Source: DTJG01 sp964532995 (GTDB lineage: Bacteria; Ratteibacteria; UBA8468; B48-G9; DTJG01). Taken from it: a stretch of 5,972 bases of DNA. Positions within the stretch are counted from its first letter, which is position 1. Each line of letters starts with the position of its first letter. Below, one piece after another: positions 1 to 5,972 of the stretch. The notes beneath the pieces were generated by a model that was not told where the DNA came from, made no database searches, and was given only the letters and a program-made list of their open reading frames with translations. The translations under genes and the position numbers were made by a program. Location: the NCBI GenBank assembly GCA_964532995.1, contig CAZHJN010000071.1:1-5972 (forward strand), given 5' to 3'.

Positions 1-26
1 CTGTCCAGATCTTTTCCATAGATAAA

Positions 27-55
27 ATAATAATCCTGTTGCCGTTTAAAGTCAA
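27..55 (-). promoter_or_regulatory. Sigma70-type promoter pointing out of the window to the left
   Basis: Read on the minus strand, the -35 hexamer is TTGACT (positions 55-50) and the -10 hexamer is TATTAT (32-27), separated by exactly 17 bases. Each differs from consensus at one position. Transcription would start near position 20 and run leftwards off the window. The promoter lies about 10 bases beyond the stop codon of the methyltransferase gene on the same strand, so the next gene to the left probably has its own start rather than depending only on read-through. The surroundings are A+T-rich, so chance matches are more likely than usual; the exact spacing and 10/12 match argue for a real site. 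Confidence 0.55.
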
Positions 56-65
56 TTAAAACAAA

Positions 66-1442
66 TTAACCAAAAAGTTTGCAGGCCTTCTGCCATAATG
101 CATCCAGTTCTTTTTGTTGAGCAGAATCTCTCTGGAATGAATGCGAAGCAAGAAGAGAAATAGCTTTCCTGCGGGCTTTATCTCTGATTGTAGGTTTACC
201 TGTACTATCCCAAGCTGCGAATGTTTCGTTTGAGAAGATATCTGACATAAATAACTGTTTTCTGTAATTGTTCACAGTTAACTGATGCATGATATAGGTA
301 TTCTGCAAAGCGCATTCCCGGACAATCTCCACACCAAGATCATTCGGATCAAACTCAAATCCCTGCTTTACATGCAGTATTGCCCTGAAAATCTCATATT
401 GAATAATCATCTGCTCCACAGACGCAATTTCATCAATGCAGCATGTACCGGACCATCCGAAATTTTTCATACCCGCAAGTGCCATTATCATGGCTGCTGC
501 AGCAGTAAGTCCGATCTGCGCATCATCAGGCAATTTGCCCATTGTATTGAAAGCCTTTGCCATTACTGTGGTTCCATAAAATTCAGCCATCTGAGCTATT
601 GCAAGATTTCCGAGGATAAAATCAGGCCCTCCGTAGACAATCGTGGTATATTTCATGTCAAATGGATATACAAAAGGAGAAAAACTTACTTCGCACTCTG
701 GTCCAAGCATTTTGAGTATCGCAGCCCCTCCGAGAACCTCAGCACATGATTGAGCAAGGGCTCCAGGAAGTGAAATCGGGCAGGTTGTTCCTCTCATCGG
801 CATATTGCCAACAGAAAAAGATGCTTTCCTGGGAATATATTTCAGTGCCATCTCAAGAAGAAAAGGATCAAAAGCCATCGGGCTTATCATGTGCATACCG
901 CATGAATACCCATCACCAATAATGCATTGAATTTCCTGCACAATATCATATACCTGTGCATCGCTGAAAATTCCTGCCCCATAAATTCTGTCCGAAACAT
1001 CAAGACACAGTTTATATGTTGCAACCTCAGCAAGTTTCTGCGGCATATCCTGCGGCATAACGATTGCGCAACCTTTTACACCAAGAGCATGAGCAATTTT
1101 TGTAAAATCAACCAGGTCTTTTGCAGTGGATGAACGAATCCTTCCTGTTTCAGGATCAAAACATCTGAGAGAATATCCTGATATAAAAAAAGATTCTTTT
1201 TCCTGCATGATAAATGGTCTTTTCGGAAATGGACCAAGAATTTCAACAACCCGCTGTGGAGATATACGGACACGATTCCCATTATAAATTCTCACACCCT
1301 GCTGACCTTTAAGAATATTTATTGCATTCTTGGATGAAACAAGAATACCTGTTTCGTCTATCATCTGAAGTGCGGCATTGTGAATTTGTTCTATTTCAGA
1401 GCATGTTAAACCACCGGAAAGAGTCCATGTTACCTTTCTCAT
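66..1442 (-). CDS. MttB-superfamily (trimethylamine methyltransferase-like) corrinoid methyltransferase, non-pyrrolysine
   Basis: This 458-residue cytoplasmic protein belongs to the MttB/COG5598 superfamily. Members move a methyl group from a quaternary or tertiary amine (trimethylamine, glycine betaine, proline betaine, carnitine, gamma-butyrobetaine) to the cobalt of a partner corrinoid protein. Family-like blocks are the N-terminal helix with GGLTCSEIEQIHNAALQMIDETGI (residues 10-33), NMPMRGTTCPISLPGALAQ with AEVLGGAAIL (213-243), GGPDFILGN with AQMAEFYGT (271-291), and DDAQIGLTAAAAMIMALAGMKNFGWSG followed by SVEQMIIQYEIFRAI (306-355). The length is close to the usual 460-500 residues. The frame is open to a TAA with no in-frame UAG, so it is not a pyrrolysine enzyme like archaeal MttB; the substrate cannot be read from sequence. 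There is no signal peptide or membrane segment. I chose the ATG at 1442 because GAAGGAG lies 7 bases upstream; an in-frame ATG at 1505 would add 21 basic residues but lacks a ribosome binding site. No corrinoid protein or reactivase gene is visible. The family is secure, the substrate unknown. Confidence 0.9.
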   Translation of the reverse strand: MRKVTWTLSGGLTCSEIEQIHNAALQMIDETGILVSSKNAINILKGQQGVRIYNGNRVRISPQRVVEILGPFPKRPFIMQEKESFFISGYSLRCFDPETGRIRSSTAKDLVDFTKIAHALGVKGCAIVMPQDMPQKLAEVATYKLCLDVSDRIYGAGIFSDAQVYDIVQEIQCIIGDGYSCGMHMISPMAFDPFLLEMALKYIPRKASFSVGNMPMRGTTCPISLPGALAQSCAEVLGGAAILKMLGPECEVSFSPFVYPFDMKYTTIVYGGPDFILGNLAIAQMAEFYGTTVMAKAFNTMGKLPDDAQIGLTAAAAMIMALAGMKNFGWSGTCCIDEIASVEQMIIQYEIFRAILHVKQGFEFDPNDLGVEIVRECALQNTYIMHQLTVNNYRKQLFMSDIFSNETFAAWDSTGKPTIRDKARRKAISLLASHSFQRDSAQQKELDALWQKACKLFG

Positions 1443-1449
1443 TCTGCAT

Positions 1450-1456
1450 CTCCTTC
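1450..1456 (-). promoter_or_regulatory. Ribosome binding site of the MttB-like gene
   Basis: On the minus strand this reads GAAGGAG, followed by 7 bases and then the ATG at 1442-1440. Its strength and ideal spacing set the start at 1442 rather than at the longer in-frame ATG at 1505, which is preceded by a pyrimidine-rich stretch without a Shine-Dalgarno match. Confidence 0.85.
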
Positions 1457-1528
1457 TTATCTTAAAAATAATTTTATCTCTATCTATCTTAACCTTTTTC
1501 CCCATTTCTGGAAATGAAGGAAAGGTTT

Positions 1529-1612
1529 AACTGTCCAATCTGTATTATTTCCTGATAAGGTTTTGAAGCAGGCATTGCTTTTGATAAGAACAATGGTAAA
1601 CTAAAACTGTCC
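1529..1612. repeat. Dyad and short direct repeats between the divergent genes (possible operator region)
   Basis: The 232-base gap between the divergent start codons holds three small signals. First, a perfect 5-bp dyad, AAGCA (1566-1570) and TGCTT (1576-1580), with a 5-base spacer. Second, TGATAAG on either side of the dyad, at 1553-1559 and 1582-1588, 29 bases apart. Third, AACTGTCC at 1529-1536 and again at 1605-1612, 76 bases apart. Such clusters can be regulator sites shared by divergent genes, but each element is short enough to arise by chance in A+T-rich DNA, and no regulator gene is in the window. I see no small gene or RNA in the rest of the gap and no convincing promoter for the MttB-like gene. 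Confidence 0.25.
1575..1602 (+). promoter_or_regulatory. Weak candidate promoter for the large exported protein
   Basis: TTGCTT (1575-1580) and TAAACT (1597-1602) are spaced by 16 bases. They match consensus at 3 of 6 and 4 of 6 positions, so this is only the best available candidate. It would give a leader of about 65 bases before the ATG at 1675. Its -35 element overlaps the right arm of the dyad at 1566-1580, which would suit a regulated promoter if both are real. Confidence 0.25.
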
Positions 1613-1662
1613 GTGGTGGGTTTCAAAAAACAGGGAAAAACTGAAAAGTGATCAACATAGCC

Positions 1663-1668
1663 AGGAGG
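1663..1668 (+). promoter_or_regulatory. Ribosome binding site of the large exported protein
   Basis: A perfect AGGAGG lies 6 bases before the ATG at 1675. It decides the start: an in-frame GTG at 1648 would place this site inside the gene and put nine basic residues (MINIARRRK) ahead of an otherwise typical signal peptide. Confidence 0.9.
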
Positions 1669-1674
1669 AGAAAA

Positions 1675-4600
1675 ATGAAAACCTGTGCCTTTACAGTCAT
1701 ATTTGTATTCTTTCTGGCTATATGTTCTTTTTCACAAACAAAAGAAAAAGAAGAAATAAAAAGGATTGTGAATCCAGATGTCTGGAATGTGACAACAATT
1801 TACGGTGGTGAACCGGATGCAAAATATTCCAGCACAGAAGAAACAAATTTCTTATCTGTTGGAAGCCGGGGGCTGAAAATAACAAGCTCAAAATCAATCC
1901 CTGTAAATTCAGAAATTGAACTGGTTCTGAGATTTGCTTCAGATAAACAAACATATTTCTCGATAGGGGCCTGTCTGAAGAGCCCTGATGATCCGGGTCA
2001 AAATAATCCGTTCTCTCTCAGTCTGACTTTCTATCCTGACAAAACACAAACATATCTGGTCTGGAGTCTACCACCCATTCCCGGTGAAAAACATTCACTT
2101 TATGGCACATACCTTGTTAGAACTCTTGTTAAAAACCGTTTGAACTGGCCTGAAATGGTCAGAAAAAGATTTGAAAACGATATCGCTGCAATGGAGCCTC
2201 TTGATAAGAAATGGCTCTCAATCAGATATGTGATAAAACAAAACAGTGTTCAGGTATGGCTTGATGACAGATTGCTGAGAGAGACAAAAAGCGAAGGCAT
2301 CAGCACGGATGGATTCTTCAGAATTTACTGTTATTCAGGGATAGATATTTCATCAATTAAAATAAAAGGTTCCAGGGATTATGGAAATTTTGTACCTGTC
2401 CCGATTGATGGCTATGTAAATGAGTCATTGTTTCCTGCAAACGACAGGATCAAAGATATCCTTGTGCCCGGAAAAAACAATGAGATTTCTGTCTCTGGTA
2501 TTCCATTTGCACTTTCAAAAAACTTCTTCAATGAAGCCAGCCACATAGATATCGGTAAATCCTGGGCAAGATTCGGAATGCTTGAGGGTGCATTTGATGG
2601 ATGGCAGGGAGATACCCCAAGATGGGCAGGTGCAATGCAGATTGAGCCGGGAAGAATATGTTTGAGAGTCCCGAATAACCAGTACACAAAACTTCACCTG
2701 CTGGCGTCTTCTGATGATACGCCTGACACCCTTCCTGAATTAACAGCAGTGTTCTACAGACCGGGAGCAGGACATCCTGTTTGTTTTGAGAAAAAAGTCC
2801 CGCTTTATAAGTCTGATCCCTCAGATACGCGTAAGATTCCCTTTATAACAGAAAATGGAAAGAGGGGAAATCTTTATCTGATTACGATTCCTCTGCTAAA
2901 GGAAGAATTGAAAGGTTTCTCAGATCTTCCGTATCTTGAATTTGAACTTACAAAAAAGGTAAGGATTTACAGAAGTTTCCCTGATCCCATCTATTACAGC
3001 ATGCACCAGGCAGGTCTTCCCAGCAGCGTTCATGTTTTTGCCATTACGTTTGAAAAACTGGATGTCACAGTGGATTTTGTTCCTTCTCAATTTGCGCATG
3101 TATGGACATCTCCCGAAAGAATAGAATATTCCTGCAGACTCACCAATACCTCCGGTAATAAAAAAAATGTTCTTGTTTCCATTGCGACTGAAAGTTATGA
3201 CAGGAAAGAAAAGACAAAGATAAAAAAGGAAGTTATTGTTCCAGCCGGTAGATCTATCAGTGTTCCGTTTATTTTGAAACTCTCAAGGTTCGGTTATCAC
3301 AGAACAACTTTCACCATCAATGATTCAGGTGAAACAAGAATAATGACAGGTTCCCTTGCGTATCTCCATCCGGATACAAGGGAAAGAGGCGACTGGACAG
3401 AAGGAAAAGGACAGATATTCGGGTTCTGGGACTGGAATGGAGGACATGATACGCCATCCGGAGTTCCAAGGTTAGAAGTAATGGTAAAAGCAGGCGTTGA
3501 ATCCTCAATGCATCCTTTCTATGAAAGTTTATGTCCTGAAACAGAATTGATTTTTCTGAAACAGAACAAGATGAAATCTTATTTCCTCGCTTACCAGCTC
3601 CATATGACAAAAGAATTTCTCGGGGTTGAATGGGATCCATCAAAACCAGAAGAGATGAAAAAAGCAGTCATTGAGGCGATAAAAAAATCTCCTCTTTCAA
3701 AACCAACAGATGTAAATATCCCTGAACTCGCTGTATTTTTTGCAGAACCTCTTCTCGGACCAGTTTCATATATCAGTCTGCCGGAATACTATGGAGACCC
3801 ACCATATCAGATGACAGATTCCGAAAAGGCGGCATATGAGAAATATTTACAGCAGTTTGTGATAGCGGCTTCTGCGATAAAACAACAATGGCCTGATTCA
3901 AAATGTCTGCTGCCATGGGGAATCCCCTCATTTCCAATCCCATTTTTAAGATACAGCAAAGAGGCAACAGAATTGATGGATGGCCCTGCTCTTGATGTGG
4001 TACTTTTTGAAAGAATTCCTGAAATGCAGATGCATCAGGTCACCTTTGCCTCAGTTATGTGGCAGTTGAAACAGGAATGGCTTAAAGCAGGCAAGAAATG
4101 GCCTGAACTTATGGCAATAGAAGGACCTTCAGTTTCTCCTTCAATGCCTGGCGCATTGACAGAACAGGAAGAAGCAGATCATACGGTAAGAGCGTATCTG
4201 ATCCTGATGGCCTATAACACAACAAGACATTTCGGCTGTCCGGCTGGCTTTCAATGCGCGGGCGCGTGGGGCGAAACTCACTATGGTGGTGGATTGTGCA
4301 GCAGGATACCTCTTTTATATCCAAAGCCTGTTTATTGCGCGTATGCAACGCTTACAAGACAGACAAACAGAATGAAATACATAAAAATGATTCCAGCAGG
4401 AAGTAATACAGTGTTCTGTTTGCAGTTCAAACACTACAGGACAGGAAAACTGCTTCATGTCTTCTGGACAATCCGCGGAACAAGGAACATTTCAATCGAG
4501 GCTCAGAACAAACCAGTAATAACTGTTTATGACCAGATGGATAATGTGACAGAAATCAAAGAGAAAAATGGCAAGTTTTCTGTCAACATTGGGCCTTCAC

Positions 4601-5739
4601 CGTGCTATGTATGGGGTCTTGAAAAAGACCCTGTTATTACTCTCGGTGAAGCAGTCCATTCTGATTCGCGGCCAGGAAAATATTCAATAAAAATTTCAAA
4701 TCCTGGCAATGGGAAATGGAATATTTCGGGGGAAAGAGATGCTGACTACGAAAGCGCTCATATGGAGTTTGTGAAGAAATTTCCGGGAAAGATGTCCGCA
4801 CACATTGAGAAAGTCCCTGCGAAGTTTGGAAGCAGGGCACTTGCAATTTCCCTTGAAAAACAGGAAATGGAAAGAAAAACAATGCCCTTCTACACAACAC
4901 TTGTTCCTGAAAAACCTATCGAAATACCTGGTAAGCCATCCCATATTGGACTCTGGGTAAAAGCAAACAGTGACTGGGGAAGGATTGTCTACTGTCTCAC
5001 GGATGCAAAAGGTGAAAAATGGATCAGCAACGGGAAAAATGGAGAGTGGAATGTTGATGATGTCCACTGTGCAAGCATTTTCTGCTTTGATGGCTGGCGG
5101 TATCTCAAATTTGAATTGCCGGGCAATCAACCCTATGACTGTTTCAGAGAACCAGGAACATGCTGGTGGGGTAACTATGGTGGAGATGGGATTGTTGACC
5201 TTCCTCTTAAACTTGAAAAGATTTTTGTTGAAAGAAGAACCCATGTAATTACAGCGGATGAATTAAAGCCCGCAGATACATCTGACACCTTATTTGGAGA
5301 CCTTTTTGCCGAATATGAAAACAAAAATGACAGAACCAGTGAGGCAGTGAGATTATCATGCATAAGGATGAAACTTCCGGATACAGCTCCAGATATTGAC
5401 AACCCGATATTACGAATGCAACAAACAGGGACACTGCCTCCAACAAGAATTACTTCTGTTTCAGTGCCAGAAAGAGAATATGACGGAACAAGGTGTCATG
5501 TATGGTTTGAAAAGGTGAGCAACGCAAAAATATACGAAATATGGGTGAGTCCTTATGAAAACGGCGCAGGCGCAATATCATTAGCAGAAGGACTGACAGA
5601 ACCAGGGAAACTTCTCACAGGACTGAATGCAAATGCGGATTTCTATCTTTTCGTTGTTTACAGGGACTCAGAGAACCAGGTTTCAAAACCCTCACCACCA
5701 TTCCATATAAAATTAAAAGATATGTTTCCGATGAAGTGA
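1675..5739 (+). CDS. Large exported multidomain protein, putative clan GH-A-like glycoside hydrolase with lectin/CBM-like and FN3-like domains
   Basis: The 1354-residue protein opens with a signal peptide (MKTCAF, hydrophobic core to about residue 17, likely cleavage after SFS at 20). LAIC is a poor lipobox, so it is probably not a lipoprotein. By eye the domains are: a concanavalin/LamG-like beta-sandwich (35-232, with WLSIRYVIKQNSVQVWLDD at 180-198); a beta-rich domain (242-465, with SVSGIPFALS and YTKLHLLASS); an Ig-like domain (466-560); a TIM barrel resembling clan GH-A enzymes (about 575-885); the beta-sandwich that often follows such barrels (886-985, from KPVYCAYATLTRQ to PCYVWGLE); a jelly-roll carbohydrate-binding-like domain (995-1195, with GWRYLKFELPG and DLPLKLEKIFVE); and an FN3-like domain (1253-1347). 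Candidate catalytic acids are Glu691 in FFAEP and Glu816 in LMAIEG, 125 residues apart. I see no C-terminal sorting signal or transmembrane anchor. The ATG follows a perfect AGGAGG. Export and multidomain sugar-binding architecture are well supported; catalytic activity and substrate are inferred, and a purely binding role is possible. Confidence 0.75.
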   Translation: MKTCAFTVIFVFFLAICSFSQTKEKEEIKRIVNPDVWNVTTIYGGEPDAKYSSTEETNFLSVGSRGLKITSSKSIPVNSEIELVLRFASDKQTYFSIGACLKSPDDPGQNNPFSLSLTFYPDKTQTYLVWSLPPIPGEKHSLYGTYLVRTLVKNRLNWPEMVRKRFENDIAAMEPLDKKWLSIRYVIKQNSVQVWLDDRLLRETKSEGISTDGFFRIYCYSGIDISSIKIKGSRDYGNFVPVPIDGYVNESLFPANDRIKDILVPGKNNEISVSGIPFALSKNFFNEASHIDIGKSWARFGMLEGAFDGWQGDTPRWAGAMQIEPGRICLRVPNNQYTKLHLLASSDDTPDTLPELTAVFYRPGAGHPVCFEKKVPLYKSDPSDTRKIPFITENGKRGNLYLITIPLLKEELKGFSDLPYLEFELTKKVRIYRSFPDPIYYSMHQAGLPSSVHVFAITFEKLDVTVDFVPSQFAHVWTSPERIEYSCRLTNTSGNKKNVLVSIATESYDRKEKTKIKKEVIVPAGRSISVPFILKLSRFGYHRTTFTINDSGETRIMTGSLAYLHPDTRERGDWTEGKGQIFGFWDWNGGHDTPSGVPRLEVMVKAGVESSMHPFYESLCPETELIFLKQNKMKSYFLAYQLHMTKEFLGVEWDPSKPEEMKKAVIEAIKKSPLSKPTDVNIPELAVFFAEPLLGPVSYISLPEYYGDPPYQMTDSEKAAYEKYLQQFVIAASAIKQQWPDSKCLLPWGIPSFPIPFLRYSKEATELMDGPALDVVLFERIPEMQMHQVTFASVMWQLKQEWLKAGKKWPELMAIEGPSVSPSMPGALTEQEEADHTVRAYLILMAYNTTRHFGCPAGFQCAGAWGETHYGGGLCSRIPLLYPKPVYCAYATLTRQTNRMKYIKMIPAGSNTVFCLQFKHYRTGKLLHVFWTIRGTRNISIEAQNKPVITVYDQMDNVTEIKEKNGKFSVNIGPSPCYVWGLEKDPVITLGEAVHSDSRPGKYSIKISNPGNGKWNISGERDADYESAHMEFVKKFPGKMSAHIEKVPAKFGSRALAISLEKQEMERKTMPFYTTLVPEKPIEIPGKPSHIGLWVKANSDWGRIVYCLTDAKGEKWISNGKNGEWNVDDVHCASIFCFDGWRYLKFELPGNQPYDCFREPGTCWWGNYGGDGIVDLPLKLEKIFVERRTHVITADELKPADTSDTLFGDLFAEYENKNDRTSEAVRLSCIRMKLPDTAPDIDNPILRMQQTGTLPPTRITSVSVPEREYDGTRCHVWFEKVSNAKIYEIWVSPYENGAGAISLAEGLTEPGKLLTGLNANADFYLFVVYRDSENQVSKPSPPFHIKLKDMFPMK

Positions 5740-5799
5740 TTCTTCAGACACAAAAGTGTTACCAGCTGCGATTGTATGTCGATCCAATAATAAAAGCGG
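5740..5799. other. Non-coding spacer after the large gene; no clear terminator
   Basis: The stretch after the TGA holds only a 4-bp hairpin, ACAC and GTGT around AAAA (5748-5759), without a following T run, so it is not a convincing intrinsic terminator. The open frame continuing from here runs into the tRNA and has no ribosome binding site, so I do not call it a gene. Confidence 0.5.
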
Positions 5800-5827
5800 T
5801 TGAAATTCTGACCAAAAATGATATACT
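5800..5827 (+). promoter_or_regulatory. Sigma70-type promoter, probably of the tRNA gene
   Basis: TTGAAA (5800-5805) and TATACT (5822-5827) are separated by 16 bases; the hexamers match consensus at 5 of 6 and 5 of 6 positions if the C for A at -35 and the C for A at -10 are the only differences. Transcription would start near 5834, about 90 bases before the tRNA at 5926. No protein start with a ribosome binding site follows, so the tRNA is the natural target. The leader is notably G+C-rich between 5830 and 5882. Confidence 0.55.
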
Positions 5828-5925
5828 ATGCCAGGTCCCGCAGGACACCCGGGTCCAATATGAACCGGTAAAAACGCCGGGGAAAAATTCGCAGAAAATC
5901 AGCACGATATTGAAAAACAAAATTT

Positions 5926-5972
5926 GGAGGGTTAGCCTAACGGTAAGGCAGTGGACTTGAAATCCACCGTCC
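5926..5972 (+). tRNA. tRNA with anticodon UGA (tRNA-Ser), 3' part missing at the window edge
   Basis: The visible part folds as the 5' half of a tRNA: acceptor strand GGAGGGT (5926-5932), TA at positions 8-9, a D arm with stem GCCT/AGGC (5935-5938 and 5946-5949) around AACGGTA that contains the conserved GG, and a perfect 5-bp anticodon stem GTGGA/TCCAC (5951-5955 and 5963-5967) around the loop CTTGAAA. The anticodon is TGA (5958-5960), which reads UCA serine codons. The sequence stops five bases into the variable region, so the long variable arm expected for tRNA-Ser, the T arm and the acceptor 3' strand cannot be checked. The short 7-base D loop with a fully paired 4-bp stem is more like tRNA-Gln than a typical bacterial tRNA-Ser. 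The gene itself is confident; serine identity rests on the anticodon. Confidence 0.9.

Noticed and set aside
285..749. Plus-strand open frame of 154 residues opposite the MttB-like gene
   Set aside because: It is antisense to conserved family motifs, has a biased composition rich in His, Cys and Ser, and lacks a ribosome binding site; it is a shadow of the real gene.
1443..1505. Longer form of the MttB-like protein starting at the ATG at 1505
   Set aside because: No ribosome binding site precedes it, the 21 added residues are strongly basic and not family-like, and the downstream ATG at 1442 has an ideal site.
1648..1674. GTG start at 1648 for the large exported protein
   Set aside because: The perfect AGGAGG at 1663-1668 would be inside the gene, and the ATG at 1675 begins a typical signal peptide.
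4696..5244. Minus-strand open frame of 182 residues within the large gene
   Set aside because: It is antisense to the CBM-like domain, shows low-complexity Phe-rich runs and no recognisable domain, and has no regulatory context.
5748..5759. Hairpin ACAC-AAAA-GTGT as a terminator of the large gene
   Set aside because: The stem is only 4 bp and no T tract follows.
5790..5890. Decayed tRNA upstream of the intact tRNA
   Set aside because: A GTCC-CGCA-GGAC hairpin resembles a tRNA-Ser variable arm, but no acceptor stem, D arm or proper T arm can be built around it.
5736..5960. Small open frame of 74 residues overlapping the stop of the large gene
   Set aside because: It uses a GTG overlapping the TGA, has no ribosome binding site and reads into the anticodon region of the tRNA.
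1..5972. CRISPR array, insertion sequence, prophage or defence gene
   Set aside because: I saw no regularly spaced repeats, transposase or integrase motifs, or terminal inverted repeats, and both genes are intact housekeeping or catabolic types. The tRNA is an integration-site type of locus, but its 3' end lies outside the window.

Overview
The window (about 40% G+C) holds two full-length protein genes transcribed away from each other, and the 5' part of a tRNA gene cut by the right edge. Nothing proves a taxon. A very large exported multidomain carbohydrate-active-type protein next to a pyrrolysine-free MttB-superfamily methyltransferase is a combination I associate with uncultured or PVC-like bacteria (Lentisphaerae, Kiritimatiellae, Planctomycetes, Omnitrophica and relatives). 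That assignment is inference only. Shine-Dalgarno sites precede both genes, so the organism is bacterial or uses bacterial-style initiation.

Layout, left to right. Positions 1-65 are A+T-rich and carry a near-consensus sigma70-type promoter on the minus strand that points out of the window, towards an unseen gene. Positions 66-1442 (minus) encode a cytoplasmic MttB-like corrinoid-dependent methyltransferase. Positions 1443-1674 are the divergent intergenic region, with both ribosome binding sites, a small dyad, two pairs of short direct repeats and only a weak candidate promoter. Positions 1675-5739 (plus) encode a 1354-residue exported protein. I read it as lectin-like domain, beta-rich domain, Ig-like domain, a clan GH-A-like TIM barrel, a barrel-associated beta-sandwich, a jelly-roll carbohydrate-binding-like domain and a C-terminal fibronectin type III-like domain. 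Positions 5740-5925 are non-coding and carry a good plus-strand promoter followed by a G+C-rich leader. A tRNA with anticodon UGA (serine) starts at 5926 and runs off the end.

How the parts may work together. The exported protein looks like a polysaccharide- or glycoconjugate-degrading enzyme. The MttB-like protein would remove a methyl group from a quaternary amine inside the cell and pass it to a corrinoid protein. A shared intergenic region allows co-regulation, but no corrinoid protein, reactivase, transporter or regulator lies in the window, so a functional link is unproven. I see no CRISPR array, insertion sequence, prophage gene or defence gene. The best candidate for something undescribed is the large exported protein, whose putative catalytic barrel does not match any glycoside hydrolase family I can name with confidence.
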